Positions 20,823 through 30,418 of a DNA stretch of 64,000 nt are shown here, piece by piece. The notes under the pieces are model-generated. The model made no database searches. It was not told the DNA's origin and saw only the letters and a list, made by a program, of their open reading frames with translations. How positions within the stretch are numbered: the first letter of the stretch is position 1; every line of letters starts with the position of its first letter. The stretch is from Acidobacteria bacterium UBA7540 (GTDB taxonomy: Bacteria > Acidobacteriota > Terriglobia > UBA7540), in NCBI GenBank assembly GCA_002478145.1, contig DLMI01000046.1, positions 13,131-77,130 on the forward strand, written 5' to 3'. Position numbers and translations under genes: made by a program.

Positions 20823-20854
20823 ATTATACACCAAAAACTGAATTCTCGGTGTAT
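20823..20854 (-). promoter_or_regulatory. vapBC promoter -10 box with overlapping inverted-repeat operator
   Basis: On the minus strand TATAAT occupies 20828-20823. Perfect 7-bp half-sites ATACACC (20826-20832) and GGTGTAT (20848-20854) are spaced 22 bp centre to centre, about two helical turns, and one overlaps the -10 box. This is the arrangement expected for VapBC autorepression. The start codon lies at the expected transcription start, so the mRNA is probably leaderless. Confidence 0.6.
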
Positions 20855-20986
20855 TGACCTACTTGGCTGAGAGATCTACCTCTACACCGTGCGGGGGCTT
20901 TGAACATCGTGGCCCGATGCGAGTATTATGGTTAGCGTATTTCGATCTTTTATCTAAGTCATTTAGTCATATAGGAGACATTCGTA

Positions 20987-23734
20987 ATGAAACCAACTGC
21001 GATACCGAAATTCGAATCTGCCCATGACATCCTGCATCGTCGCAAGCACCCGCTGGACGTTTTCTTTTCGCCGGAAGCGGTTGCGGTGATTGGCGCCACG
21101 GAGAATCCTGGCAGCGTCGGCCGTACCACGTTTTGGAACCTGATCAGTAATCCTTTCGGAGGGACCGTCTTTCCGGTGAACCCCAAGCGGGCACAGGTTC
21201 TAGGAGTGAAAGCCTATCCCAATTTGCTCGAGATTCCGGAGCCGATCGATCTGGCTGTGATCGTCACTCCTGCCTCAACCGTATCGAGAGTCATGGACGA
21301 TTGCGCCGCAGCGGGTGTGAAGGGTGTGATCATCATCTCCGCAGGGTTTAAGGAACTCGGCCCGGAAGGCGCCAGACTGGAAAATGAGATTGTTGCCAAG
21401 GCCCGGGCGGCCAAGATCCGCATCGTCGGCCCCAACTGTTTAGGCATCATGAGTCCCAACACCGGGCTCAATGCCACTTTCGCAAGCGCCATGGCCCGCC
21501 CCGGAAGCATTGGCTTCCTCAGCCAAAGCGGGGCCCTTTGCACCGCGGTTCTGGACTGGAGCTTCCGCGAAATGGTGGGCTTCAGTATTTTCAGCTCCAT
21601 CGGCTCGATGGCGGATGTTGGCTGGGGCGACTTGATTGACTATCTCGGTGATGACCCGCGCACACGAAGCATCATCATCTATATGGAGACGATCGGCGAC
21701 GCGCGCGCTTTCCTTTCGGCGGCGCGGGAAGTGGGGCTTTCCAAGCCCATCATTGTGATCAAGGCGGGTCGCAGTGCGGCAGCCGCCAAGGCCGCCGCCT
21801 CTCACACAGGTTCTCTGGCCGGAAGCGATGAAGTGCTGGATGCAGCTTTCCGGCGCACGGGCGTGTTGCGCGTGCAGAGTATCGGGGACCTATTCCACAT
21901 GGCGGATGTGCTGGCCAAGCAGCCTCACCCCACGGGTCCGAGCCTTGCCATCCTCACCAACGCTGGCGGACCTGGAGTGCTGGCCACCGACTCGCTGATC
22001 GCAGAGGGCGGCGAGTTGGCGCAATTGGCTCCGCAAACGATGGATTCCCTGAACGGCTTCCTTCCCAAGGAGTGGAGTCACAACAACCCCATTGACATCC
22101 TGGGGGATGCCACCCCGGAGCGATACGCTCGGGCGGTGGAGATTGTCGCGAAAGATCCCAGCACGAACGGCCTGCTCGCGGTTCTTACCCCGCAGTCTAT
22201 GACTGACCCGACGCGGATTGCCGAGCAACTCAAGCCTTACGCCAAGCTGCAAGGGAAGCCCCTCCTAGCCAGTTGGATGGGCGGCGCTGAGGTGTCGGCC
22301 GGGATTGACATCCTGAATCGTGCTGGAATCCCCACTTTCGCATTTCCCGACACTGCCGCCAAGATCTTCCACTACATGTGGCAATACAGTTACAACTTAC
22401 AGGGTCTGTACCAAACCCCGGTACTGCCAGGTGACGTTAACGGCCTGGGCTCCGGCGCGGCGGAAGCTGCAAAAATAATTGAGAACGTTCGCAACTCAGG
22501 ACGGACCATCCTCACTGAGGTGGAATCCAAGCGGCTTCTGAGTGCCTACGGTATTCCCACCGTCCCCACGGAGGTGGCCCCGAATGCCGAAGAGGCCGTC
22601 AAACTCGCGGAGAAATTCGGCTATCCGGTGGTGCTCAAACTCTACTCCGAGACCATCACTCACAAAACCGACGTGGGCGGGGTGCGTCTGAACCTGGGTG
22701 ACCCCAAGGCCGTGCAGAATGCCTTCAACGACATTCAGTGCTCGGTGACTGAGAAGGCCGGCGCAATGCACTTCCAGGGTGTGGCGGTTCAGCCCATGGT
22801 CCGTTTGGATGGCTACGAGTTGATCATCGGCAGCAGCCTGGATTCGCAGTTTGGCCCTGTCCTGCTATTTGGAACCGGCGGGCAGTTGGTGGAAGTTTTC
22901 AAGGACAGCGCGCTGGCGCTTCCTCCGCTGAACACCACGCTGGCGCGTCGCATGATGGAACCGACGCGCATTTACCAAGCTCTCCAAGGGGTGCGCGGGC
23001 GCCAGCCGGTGGATATGGCCGCCCTCGAAAAGCTCATGGTTCAGTTCAGCTACCTGGTCGTGGAGCAACGCTGGATCAAGGAGATTGACATTAACCCACT
23101 CTTGGCTTCCTCCGAGCGGCTGGTCGCTCTGGACGCGCGTGTCGTCGTGCACGGGCCGGAGGTTACGGAAGACAAACTCCCCAAGCTCGCCATACGTCCG
23201 TACCCGTCGCAATACGTGGCCACTTTGACGATGAAGGATGGTACGAGGGCCACCATCCGACCCATTCGGCCCGAAGACGAGCCGCTCATGGTCAAGTTCC
23301 ACAACATGCTCTCCGAGCGAAGCGTGATGATGCGCTACACGCACCAGATCGCGCTCAGCGAGCGCGTCGCGCACGAGCGGCTGGTTCGTATCTGCTTTAA
23401 TGATTACGACCGCGAACTGGCCCTGGTGGTGGATCACGAGGATCCCTACAGCGGCGAGCCGGAAATCATGGCTGTAGGCAGAATGACCAAGGTCCCCGGC
23501 ACCGACGATGCGCAGGTTGCCATCCTGGTCGCCGACCCATTCCAGCGCCGCGGTCTTGGCGCAGAACTGTTACGCCACTTGATGGCTGTCGCCAAGCAGG
23601 AAAAAATCCGGCACTTGACGGTCGAATTCCTCATTGATAACTCTGTTACCCGGCGCATGTGCGAGAAGCTGGGCTTCCGCCTTGAAAAAGTTCCCGGTGA
23701 GGGCATGGTGAAGGCGGAGATGACCATTCAGTAG
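20987..23734 (+). CDS. NDP-forming acyl-CoA synthetase fused to GNAT acetyltransferase (Pat/PatZ-like)
   Basis: Cytoplasmic fusion protein of 915 residues. GGAG is present upstream of ATG 20987. Order: CoA-binding Rossmann domain ([20 protein letters not shown]), succinyl-CoA-ligase-like domains ([34 protein letters not shown], which contains the His phosphorylated in ADP-forming acetyl-CoA synthetases), ATP-grasp domain from ~residue 500 ([17 protein letters not shown]), and a C-terminal GNAT domain from ~755 ([15 protein letters not shown] acetyl-CoA loop). Lysine acetyltransferases of this type regulate acetyl-CoA synthetase; in enterobacterial Pat the ligase His is not conserved, whereas here it is. 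Either activity, or both, is possible. Confidence 0.9.
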   Translation: MKPTAIPKFESAHDILHRRKHPLDVFFSPEAVAVIGATENPGSVGRTTFWNLISNPFGGTVFPVNPKRAQVLGVKAYPNLLEIPEPIDLAVIVTPASTVSRVMDDCAAAGVKGVIIISAGFKELGPEGARLENEIVAKARAAKIRIVGPNCLGIMSPNTGLNATFASAMARPGSIGFLSQSGALCTAVLDWSFREMVGFSIFSSIGSMADVGWGDLIDYLGDDPRTRSIIIYMETIGDARAFLSAAREVGLSKPIIVIKAGRSAAAAKAAASHTGSLAGSDEVLDAAFRRTGVLRVQSIGDLFHMADVLAKQPHPTGPSLAILTNAGGPGVLATDSLIAEGGELAQLAPQTMDSLNGFLPKEWSHNNPIDILGDATPERYARAVEIVAKDPSTNGLLAVLTPQSMTDPTRIAEQLKPYAKLQGKPLLASWMGGAEVSAGIDILNRAGIPTFAFPDTAAKIFHYMWQYSYNLQGLYQTPVLPGDVNGLGSGAAEAAKIIENVRNSGRTILTEVESKRLLSAYGIPTVPTEVAPNAEEAVKLAEKFGYPVVLKLYSETITHKTDVGGVRLNLGDPKAVQNAFNDIQCSVTEKAGAMHFQGVAVQPMVRLDGYELIIGSSLDSQFGPVLLFGTGGQLVEVFKDSALALPPLNTTLARRMMEPTRIYQALQGVRGRQPVDMAALEKLMVQFSYLVVEQRWIKEIDINPLLASSERLVALDARVVVHGPEVTEDKLPKLAIRPYPSQYVATLTMKDGTRATIRPIRPEDEPLMVKFHNMLSERSVMMRYTHQIALSERVAHERLVRICFNDYDRELALVVDHEDPYSGEPEIMAVGRMTKVPGTDDAQVAILVADPFQRRGLGAELLRHLMAVAKQEKIRHLTVEFLIDNSVTRRMCEKLGFRLEKVPGEGMVKAEMTIQ

Positions 23735-23838
23735 CTCGGTTGCAGTGGACAGCGGGAGCTGGGTATTCCGGCTCCCCTTTCCTCTTTTCTGGTAGGGCTG
23801 CGATTTTCCTGCCTGCCGTTCTTCTTCTGCTTACCTGC

Positions 23839-23844
23839 TATAAT
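23839..23844 (+). promoter_or_regulatory. Putative -10 box for mtnA
   Basis: TATAAT at 23839-23844 in the 148-bp gap after the Pat-like gene. A good -35 was not found. It would give a leader of about 32 nt before ATG 23883. Confidence 0.4.
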
Positions 23845-23882
23845 CACGCCGTTTGGCTTTCATAGGAAACGGGCTGGGGAAA

Positions 23883-24935
23883 ATGTTCAAAACCATTGAG
23901 TGGACCGAGGAAGGCGTGCGCATGATTGACCAGACGCGGCTGCCCACAGAGGAAATCTACCGCACGTATCGCGACTATGGTGAAGTGGCGGAAGCCATTC
24001 GCTCCATGGTGATCCGCGGGGCGCCAGCCATCGGTGTGGCGGCAGCGATGGGCGTTGCCCTGGGGATTAAGAATTCCGACGCCCGGACCATTCCTGCGCT
24101 ACGCTCCGATTTTGACCGGATTGCGGAGACGCTTTCCAGCACGCGGCCCACCGCTGTCAATCTCTTTTGGGCCATCGAGAGAATGCGCAGGGTGTTTGAG
24201 GCTTCCCTCTCCTGTCACGATACCGACGCTCAGGTAGTGCAAGCGGTCAGGATCAACCTCAAGGAGGAGGCGAAGCGGATTCTCGCCGAAGATATCGCTA
24301 CTAACGAAGCCATGGGCCGTCACGGCGCTCTCCTCCTGCCGGATTCGGGAACGGTTCTCACGCACTGCAACGCGGGCGCGTTGGCCACAGGAGGATACGG
24401 CACGGCCCTGGGCGTGATCCGTGCTGCCGTATCACAAGGGAAGAACATCCAGGTATTTGCCGACGAGACCCGGCCCTTCCTTCAGGGAGCGCGCCTGACG
24501 GCCTGGGAACTCGCTAAAGACGGTATCCCGGTGACTCTCATCACCGACAACATGGCGGGACATTTCATGCAGCAGGGCCAGATTAAGGCCGTGATCGTGG
24601 GCGCGGACCGCATCGCGGCAAACGGTGACACTGCGAATAAGATCGGGACCTACAGTCTTGCCGTTCTCGCCCATGAGAACCACGTCCCCTTTTACGTTGC
24701 GGCTCCGCTTTCGACGATTGACAGAAGCCTGCCCAGCGGGGAGGGGATTCCTATCGAGGAACGGTCCTCGACGGAGGTCACTCAGCTCGGCGGAGTGCAA
24801 ATCGCTCCCCCATCCGTGCCCGCACGTCATCCGGCTTTTGACGTCACACCGCACCGCTACATTACCGCCATCATCACGGAGCGCGGAATTGCACGCGACC
24901 CCTACTCGGAGAGCTTGCGCGCTCTGTTTGGGTAG
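23883..24935 (+). CDS. mtnA: S-methyl-5-thioribose-1-phosphate isomerase
   Basis: Methionine-salvage aldose-ketose isomerase (eIF2B-related fold), 350 residues from ATG 23883; GGGGA precedes this ATG and MFKTIEW matches the family start, so the TTG at 23853 is rejected. Motifs: [15 protein letters not shown], catalytic Cys in [19 protein letters not shown], catalytic Asp in [19 protein letters not shown], and [11 protein letters not shown]. No other salvage gene is adjacent. It converges on the glycosyltransferase gene. Confidence 0.93.
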   Translation: MFKTIEWTEEGVRMIDQTRLPTEEIYRTYRDYGEVAEAIRSMVIRGAPAIGVAAAMGVALGIKNSDARTIPALRSDFDRIAETLSSTRPTAVNLFWAIERMRRVFEASLSCHDTDAQVVQAVRINLKEEAKRILAEDIATNEAMGRHGALLLPDSGTVLTHCNAGALATGGYGTALGVIRAAVSQGKNIQVFADETRPFLQGARLTAWELAKDGIPVTLITDNMAGHFMQQGQIKAVIVGADRIAANGDTANKIGTYSLAVLAHENHVPFYVAAPLSTIDRSLPSGEGIPIEERSSTEVTQLGGVQIAPPSVPARHPAFDVTPHRYITAIITERGIARDPYSESLRALFG

Positions 24936-25063
24936 GGGATTTACCAGGCCAGGCGATTTTGATCTGGTCCGTTTGTAGCAAGGGCACCTGCCCCGGTCCC
25001 GCGAGGCGGGACGGGTCTTGCCCGTGTCCCCTGCCTCATGGCTTGGCCAATCCCCGGAGAAGA

Positions 25064-25162
25064 GAAGCTGTGAAATAATCCAGAATAGACATATCCCAAC
25101 GCCGATTATTCAATAACTTACGCCGTGCGAAGGCCGCATCTTCGGTATTATTTCACAGCTTC
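25064..25162. repeat. Perfect 16-bp inverted repeat in the mtnA/glycosyltransferase convergent gap
   Basis: GAAGCTGTGAAATAAT at 25064-25079 is perfectly complementary to ATTATTTCACAGCTTC at 25147-25162, with a 67-nt spacer. The right arm covers the stop codon and last codons of the glycosyltransferase gene. There is no T-tract, so a simple intrinsic terminator is not shown; a bidirectional end-of-transcript structure or a small repeat element are both possible. A shorter hairpin GTCCCGC-gag-GCGGGAC lies at 24996-25012. Confidence 0.65.
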
Positions 25163-26304
25163 AGACGCACGTTGTACGGGGTTGGCCTGCCCAGGATTTC
25201 CCGCAACATGCCAGGGATCTCAAAGACGGCCCGGTTGTTCATTGCTGCGGCGTTGCTACGGTAGCGGGCGAAATTGGCGGGATCAAGAAGGACCTGGACC
25301 GTTTGGGTGATTTGACGAAAACTGCGCACCACTAATCCCACCTGCTTCTCAAGGACCCACGCCGCGTTGTAGCGTTCCTGGGGGAGGGTCCTGGCATTGC
25401 ACTCCACGATTACAGGCAGTTTCATGGTCAGGGCTTCGCTGATGCTGCCGGGACCAGGCTTGCCAATGAAGAAGTCAGAGAGGTGCATGTAGTAGGGAAC
25501 TTCCGTCGTAAAGCTTTCAACGTATTTCCGTCCCTGGATTCCTCGCAGTTCTGCGGCCAGCCGTTCATTGTGGCCGCAAATGAGAATCAATTGAAGGTTC
25601 AGTTTGGAGGTTGCAAGCTTCCTGGCGATTTTAACCATGACGCTGGAGCCTTGTCCGCCAAACATTACCAGCCCGGTGGCCAAATCGGGATCCAGGCCCA
25701 GGCGCTGCCGTTCGGCAGCGCGGTCCGCTGTGATCGGCTGGAAGAATTTGGGGTGGAGAATCATTCCCGAGGTCTGGTAAATCTGGTCTTTGCGAAGACC
25801 CAAAGAGCACGCTTGCGCCACCGCGCGCTCGGAGCCGCAGATAAAAAACTGCTCCTGCCGCTCGAGCCAGAAGTGGGGAGGGTAATCGGCCAGATCCGTC
25901 AAGATTGTTACAAACGGCGTCGTGGGCGTAATCCGCCGCAGGCTCTCAAAGAGGGCTCGGTTGAAATGCGGGACAAGGGAGACGACCAGGGCGGGCTGGC
26001 TCTTCCGCCAGTACGCCTCCAGCAGGCGTACTTGATCTTGATGGTAGAGTCGGATGGCGGCCTGCAGCAAACGCAATCCAAATCCCGGCCCCCAAGTCCA
26101 GCCCTTTTTCAGCAACCCATTGTAGAGGTCTTGTAAACGGAGACCGGTAAGCTTGAGAACGGGGTCGATGCAATCGAGTAGCTCCTGGAGGTTCATCAGG
26201 TGGATGTTCCATTGGAGCTGTCGCTCGGTGACGCTGCGGAGGGCAGTTGCTGCGGCGCGATGCCCGCCTCCAGCGTCAAAATAGACGAACTCAACTCTTC
26301 CCAT
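25153..26304 (-). CDS. MGDG synthase-like glycosyltransferase (GT28/MurG superfamily)
   Basis: Glycosyltransferase of 383 residues if started at ATG 26304 (MGRVEFVYFDAGGGHRAAA); the frame is open to an ATG at 26397, and ATG 26322 is another option. The DAGGGHRAAA segment is the hallmark of the MGDG synthase N-terminal domain. The C-terminal half has a UDP-sugar-binding region with FGGQGSSVMVKIA and GKPGPGSISEALTMKLPVIVE. It would transfer a sugar from a nucleotide donor to diacylglycerol at the membrane. It is divergent from PHP and PAP2 genes, which is compatible with a lipid-metabolism neighbourhood. Confidence 0.85.
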   Translation of the reverse strand: MGRVEFVYFDAGGGHRAAATALRSVTERQLQWNIHLMNLQELLDCIDPVLKLTGLRLQDLYNGLLKKGWTWGPGFGLRLLQAAIRLYHQDQVRLLEAYWRKSQPALVVSLVPHFNRALFESLRRITPTTPFVTILTDLADYPPHFWLERQEQFFICGSERAVAQACSLGLRKDQIYQTSGMILHPKFFQPITADRAAERQRLGLDPDLATGLVMFGGQGSSVMVKIARKLATSKLNLQLILICGHNERLAAELRGIQGRKYVESFTTEVPYYMHLSDFFIGKPGPGSISEALTMKLPVIVECNARTLPQERYNAAWVLEKQVGLVVRSFRQITQTVQVLLDPANFARYRSNAAAMNNRAVFEIPGMLREILGRPTPYNVRLKL

Positions 26305-26416
26305 CTGCACGCATTCTCGCATAGCCCTAAGAGTATAAAGAAGCGAAAAGTATACCTTTAACCAACTCTTCATGTCCAAGCTACTGATTTGTAACATATG
26401 AAACGCAATCTAGAAT

Positions 26417-27304
26417 GTGCGATGTGACTTACACGTCCACACTGTTCACTCCGGCATGGCTACCGTGCCGGTGCTGAGACGTTTTTGTCGCGAGTGCTAT
26501 AACCCGCCCGAAGCCCTCTACGAGAGGCTCAAGCGCCTGGGGCTGGATTTGGTCACTGTAACCGATCACGATTCGATCGATGCGGGGGAGAGCCTTCGGC
26601 GGCACCCGGACTTTTTCGTTAGCGAGGAGGTTACCTGTCGGGCGCCCAGTGGGAACGAAGTCCACGTTGGGGTTTACGACATTACGGAAAGCCAGCACGT
26701 AGAGATTCAGCGCCGGCGAAATGACCTTCCGCGCCTGGTGGCCTATCTTGAGGAGCAGCGGGTGTTCTTCAGCGTTAACCACATCTTCTCGGCTCTGACC
26801 GGACGCCGCGCGGCGGAAGACTTCGACTGGTTCGAATCCTGTTTCCCCGCTGTCGAAGTCTTGAACGGACACTTGCCGGCCCGCAACAATCACCTTGCCG
26901 CCCGGCTGGCATCCCACGCTCGGAGGATCACGGTCGGCGGTAGCGACGCACATTCCTTGAGTTCGGCGGGCACTGTCTGGACGGAAGTTCGTGAGGCGCG
27001 CAACAAGGCTGAGTTCCTGGAGGGGCTGCGCCAGGGTTGCGCTCGAGTGCGTGGAGAGTCGGGGAATTACTGGAAACTGACTCTCGATATTCTAGCGGTC
27101 AGCGCCGAGATGTTCCGGGAGAACCCCTTCGCACTCCTTCTCGCCCCATTCCTGGTCGGTATCCCCGCCTTTACCCTCATCAATCACCTTCTGGAAGGGC
27201 GGTTCGCCCGCAAGTGGGGACAGACGTGGGCTTGCATGCGGGGATTGGATGCCGACGCGGCAGCCCGGCCCATCCGCCCCGCGGCCGGGGAGGCGACGGC
27301 ATGA
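26417..27304 (+). CDS. PHP-domain phosphoesterase
   Basis: Metal-dependent phosphoesterase of 295 residues; GTG start (VRCDLHVHT). Metal ligands of the PHP fold are visible: DLHVHTVHSG, TVTDHDSID, the Glu of SEEVTC, FSVNHIF and VGGSDAHSLSS. The C-terminal ~80 residues contain a hydrophobic stretch (FALLLAPFLVGIPAFTLI) that may anchor it to the membrane. The stop overlaps the PAP2 start (ATGA), so the two are translationally coupled. Confidence 0.88.
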   Translation: MRCDLHVHTVHSGMATVPVLRRFCRECYNPPEALYERLKRLGLDLVTVTDHDSIDAGESLRRHPDFFVSEEVTCRAPSGNEVHVGVYDITESQHVEIQRRRNDLPRLVAYLEEQRVFFSVNHIFSALTGRRAAEDFDWFESCFPAVEVLNGHLPARNNHLAARLASHARRITVGGSDAHSLSSAGTVWTEVREARNKAEFLEGLRQGCARVRGESGNYWKLTLDILAVSAEMFRENPFALLLAPFLVGIPAFTLINHLLEGRFARKWGQTWACMRGLDADAAARPIRPAAGEATA

Positions 27305-27837
27305 CTTTCCCAGCCACCATGTTGACCATCATTTCCAGCGGTGATCAGCGCCTGATGCGGCGCGTGAACGGCTGGAAACCACCGCGCTGGATCAGGCTCT
27401 GGATGATTCTGGCAACACGGGCGGGCGACGGCTGGCTATGGTACCTTCTGGGGACGGTGGTTTTGGTTTTCGGCGGGCCGTCGCGATTTGCGGCGGTGAC
27501 GGCTGCCGGCGTATCCTGCGGGCTAGGGACGGTTCTCTTCCTTGCCCTCAAAAAGCTGACTGGGCGTAAGCGGCCTTGCGCGGTTGCCCCCCATTGCTGG
27601 GCCACGCTCTTGCCCCCCGATCAGTTTTCTTTTCCCTCCGGCCACTCCATCAATGCTTTCGCCTTCGCCGTCTCCATCGGCCTGTTTGAGCCGTCCCTGA
27701 TGTACGGATTAATCTTATGCGCCCTCAGCGTGGCGATTTCCCGGATCATTCTGGGCTTGCACTTCCTCAGCGATGTGGTAGTCGGGTCTTTAATCGGCGC
27801 CGGGCTGGGCTACGGGTGCTACCAGTTGCTTTTCTGA
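27301..27837 (+). CDS. PAP2-family membrane phosphatase
   Basis: Integral membrane lipid phosphatase of 178 residues. Start ATG 27301 overlaps the PHP stop by four bases; an upstream extension of the frame to 27037 is the shadow of the PHP gene. The three PAP2 signature blocks are present: KKLTGRKRP, FPSGHSINAFAF and SRIILGLHFLSDVVVG. Expected substrates are phosphatidic acid, phosphatidylglycerol phosphate or undecaprenyl pyrophosphate. Coupling to the PHP phosphoesterase and proximity to the MGDG-synthase-like gene suggest glycerolipid turnover. Confidence 0.9.
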   Translation: MTFPATMLTIISSGDQRLMRRVNGWKPPRWIRLWMILATRAGDGWLWYLLGTVVLVFGGPSRFAAVTAAGVSCGLGTVLFLALKKLTGRKRPCAVAPHCWATLLPPDQFSFPSGHSINAFAFAVSIGLFEPSLMYGLILCALSVAISRIILGLHFLSDVVVGSLIGAGLGYGCYQLLF

Positions 27838-27852
27838 GGCTTTTGCGCAGCA

Positions 27853-29097
27853 TCACTCATATCGCAGTGCCACGATGGGGTCGAGACGGGAGGCTTTGAC
27901 GGCGGGCCACAGGCCGAAGAAGAGGCCAATACTGACCGAGACAACCAAACCGGCCATCACCGACCAGGGGGGAACGGTGGAGGGCAGGGACGGAACGAAG
28001 TATCGGATAAGGAAACTCACGGTGTAGCCGGCCAGGATTCCCATCACCCCACCCAACAGGGTAAGGGCCATAGCCTCCAGCAAGAATTGCCACGTGATAT
28101 CGCTGCGACGGGCCCCGATGGCCTTGCGTACCCCGATTTCGCGCGTCCGTTCCGTCACTGAAACCAGCATGATATTCATCACGCCGATGCCGCCCACCAT
28201 CAAGCCGATGGAGGAGACGACGATAGTGACCAGGACGACCGTGCCCATCATGTCCCGAAATTGCTTGATGAACGTATCAGCGGTGGCGATGCCGAAGCTA
28301 TCAGGGTCGGAGGGCTTGTCGTTCCTCAACCGCCTCAGCAAGCCTGTTATTTCGTCAATAGCCTGATTCACCTTCCCCGGATAGGCCAATGCGGTGATGA
28401 CGTTCTCCTTGGCGTTTGGATATGTCTTCTTGTAGGTAAAATAAGGGATGCAGATGACTTTGTCGTCTCCGTTGTCGCCCAAAAATGCCTTGCGCTTTTC
28501 GAGAGCGCCGATGACTTGGTAAGTATGGCCGTCCACATTGATCTCTTTCCCAATAGGGTCTTCGTTGAGGAAAAGCCTCTGGACGACATCGTCCCCGACC
28601 ACGGCCACGTCCCGGCGGTGTAAATCGTCAATGTCCGTGAACAGGCGACCATCCTTCAAAACAGTGTTAGTAATTTGGAAGTCTTCAGCCGTATTACCCT
28701 GTAACTGGGCATCCACCATTTCCTGGCCTTTGTACTTTGCTGTCATGGCGGGCCCCCACAGAAAGATCTCAACCGCCACAGATTCCACCGCGGGGCAATG
28801 TTCCTTGACGGCCATGCCCTGTTCGTAGTTCAGCGGCTTGCGCATCCGCTCTTCACGTGTAAGATTGAAATGGATCCCGAACTGAAACTTGTAAATATAC
28901 AGGGTCCGAGTACCGTAGCCCTGTGCCATTTCCACAAGCTGTTGGTCGAGTCCCTTGAAGATTGAAGCCACTCCGATCACCGTCGCGGTGCCGATCAGCA
29001 CGCCCAAAATCGTCAGGAAAGCACGGAATTTGTGGGTGCGGAGTGTGTCCAGCGCCAGAAGAAGGTTTTCGCGAATAGGCTGTCGTCGCTGGGTCAT
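27853..29097 (-). CDS. MacB/FtsX-type ABC transporter permease (pair 1, gene A)
   Basis: Permease of 414 residues: one N-terminal TM helix (TILGVLIGTATVIGVAS), a large periplasmic MacB_PCD domain (residues ~45-270) and three C-terminal TM helices of the FtsX core (VGGIGVMNIMLVSVTERTRE). It is the last gene of a six-gene minus-strand operon headed by the adaptor and two bp from the next gene upstream. It closely resembles 30419-31663: the N-terminal ~55 and C-terminal ~150 residues are nearly identical, while the periplasmic domain is clearly diverged. Confidence 0.92.
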   Translation of the reverse strand: MTQRRQPIRENLLLALDTLRTHKFRAFLTILGVLIGTATVIGVASIFKGLDQQLVEMAQGYGTRTLYIYKFQFGIHFNLTREERMRKPLNYEQGMAVKEHCPAVESVAVEIFLWGPAMTAKYKGQEMVDAQLQGNTAEDFQITNTVLKDGRLFTDIDDLHRRDVAVVGDDVVQRLFLNEDPIGKEINVDGHTYQVIGALEKRKAFLGDNGDDKVICIPYFTYKKTYPNAKENVITALAYPGKVNQAIDEITGLLRRLRNDKPSDPDSFGIATADTFIKQFRDMMGTVVLVTIVVSSIGLMVGGIGVMNIMLVSVTERTREIGVRKAIGARRSDITWQFLLEAMALTLLGGVMGILAGYTVSFLIRYFVPSLPSTVPPWSVMAGLVVSVSIGLFFGLWPAVKASRLDPIVALRYE

Positions 29098-29099
29098 GC

Positions 29100-30401
29100 C
29101 TAGGCCTCCGTACGCAGGGCTTCGATGGGTTCGAGGTTCGCGGCCTTGCTGGCAGGATAGATTCCGAAGAACAGTCCCACCGCCGTGGAGAGGAACAGTC
29201 CGACCAATACTGCGCTCAAGGGCACCGAGGAGGTGAAAAACACATCCACAATCTTACTGATAATGAGGGCCAGCAGGATGCCGATGGCTCCTCCTGCACC
29301 CGCCATCACTGCCGATTCGATCACGAACTGCATCAGAATATCTCGGTGCCGGGCTCCCAGGGATTTGCGGATGCCGATCTCGTGGGTGCGCTCCGTCACA
29401 CTAGCCAGCATGATGTTCATAATCACGATACCGCCCACTACCATAAACACGGCAACGATTCCGATGGTCACAGCGAAGATTGAGCCGGTCAATTTATGCC
29501 ACGAGTCCATCAGCGTTTCTGAAGCATTAATGCCAAAGGTGTCATCCTCGCTGTAGGGCGTGTGCCGCCTGGCACGCAAGAGAGCCCTGACCTCGTCCTC
29601 AAGCACTGACATCTGAAGGGAATTCGATGCCTGGACGCTCACCGCCAGAGAGGGGCGAGATCGGAATGCCTTGCGGAAGGTCGTAAGTGGTATTTGAACG
29701 AAATTATCTTGGCTCTGCCCAAACATCGACCCGAGTTTTTGTGCGGTTCCGATGACCCGGAAAGGAATGCCGTTAACCTGAATCTCTTTGTCAATGGGAT
29801 CGACACTCGGAAAGAACTCATTGACCAAATCCTGGCCCGTGAAACACACCATCGACTCGTGAGTGTAGTCGGTATCGTTGAGGTAGCGCCCCAATTCGAC
29901 CTTGGTTTGCCCAATGTCGATCATGTTGGGGGTCTCGCCGGAGATTTGGACCTCGTAAATGGTGCGTCCTTTGTAACGCGCCTGATTGTCGGAACTGTTA
30001 ATCCAGGCTTCGGCGCCTATGTTCTTATAACCCTTCAGGTTGTCTCTCAGGAATTCGAAATCTTCAATACGAATGGCCTGGTTACGGCGCCGCGCCTTCA
30101 GCCACGCCTCGTATCCCTGGGCCCACTTGAACTGGTGGACGATGAAGACGTTGGCCCCCAGGTTGGCGACGCGATCGGCGATGTAGCGGTTCATGCCATT
30201 GATGACTGACATCACGACAATCAGCGTGGTGGTGGCAATCACCACACCCAGCAGGGTGAGGAAGGAACGAAGCTTGTGCGTGCGCAACGCCTCCAGCGCA
30301 ATCCAAAAGGCCTCGCGGGATGTGACCCAGACGCCGGTCCTCCGACCCACTCGGGGGCTCAGCTTGTGCAAAAGCGCTTGCGGTTGCCTGAGTACAGCCA
30401 C
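29100..30401 (-). CDS. MacB/FtsX-type ABC transporter permease (pair 1, gene B)
   Basis: Permease of 433 residues. Start at GTG 30401 with GGAGGAGG just upstream, matching the start of its paralogue at 32964; the frame extends to 30422. One N-terminal TM (FLTLLGVVIATTTLIVVMS), a periplasmic MacB_PCD domain, then FtsX core helices (VVGGIVIMNIMLASVTERTHE). It ends IEALRTEA like its paralogue 31666-32964, so the pair A+B at 27853-30401 is a duplication of 30419-32964. Confidence 0.92.
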   Translation of the reverse strand: MAVLRQPQALLHKLSPRVGRRTGVWVTSREAFWIALEALRTHKLRSFLTLLGVVIATTTLIVVMSVINGMNRYIADRVANLGANVFIVHQFKWAQGYEAWLKARRRNQAIRIEDFEFLRDNLKGYKNIGAEAWINSSDNQARYKGRTIYEVQISGETPNMIDIGQTKVELGRYLNDTDYTHESMVCFTGQDLVNEFFPSVDPIDKEIQVNGIPFRVIGTAQKLGSMFGQSQDNFVQIPLTTFRKAFRSRPSLAVSVQASNSLQMSVLEDEVRALLRARRHTPYSEDDTFGINASETLMDSWHKLTGSIFAVTIGIVAVFMVVGGIVIMNIMLASVTERTHEIGIRKSLGARHRDILMQFVIESAVMAGAGGAIGILLALIISKIVDVFFTSSVPLSAVLVGLFLSTAVGLFFGIYPASKAANLEPIEALRTEA

Positions 30402-30418
30402 GAGACCTCCTCCAGTTA

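Noticed and set aside
26829..26845. GGTTCGAATCC motif suggesting a tRNA T-arm
   Set aside because: It lies inside the PHP coding sequence and has no matching acceptor, D or anticodon stems.
27037..27300. Longer PAP2 protein starting inside the PHP gene
   Set aside because: The extra part is a shadow of the PHP frame; ATG 27301 overlaps the PHP stop in the ATGA arrangement.
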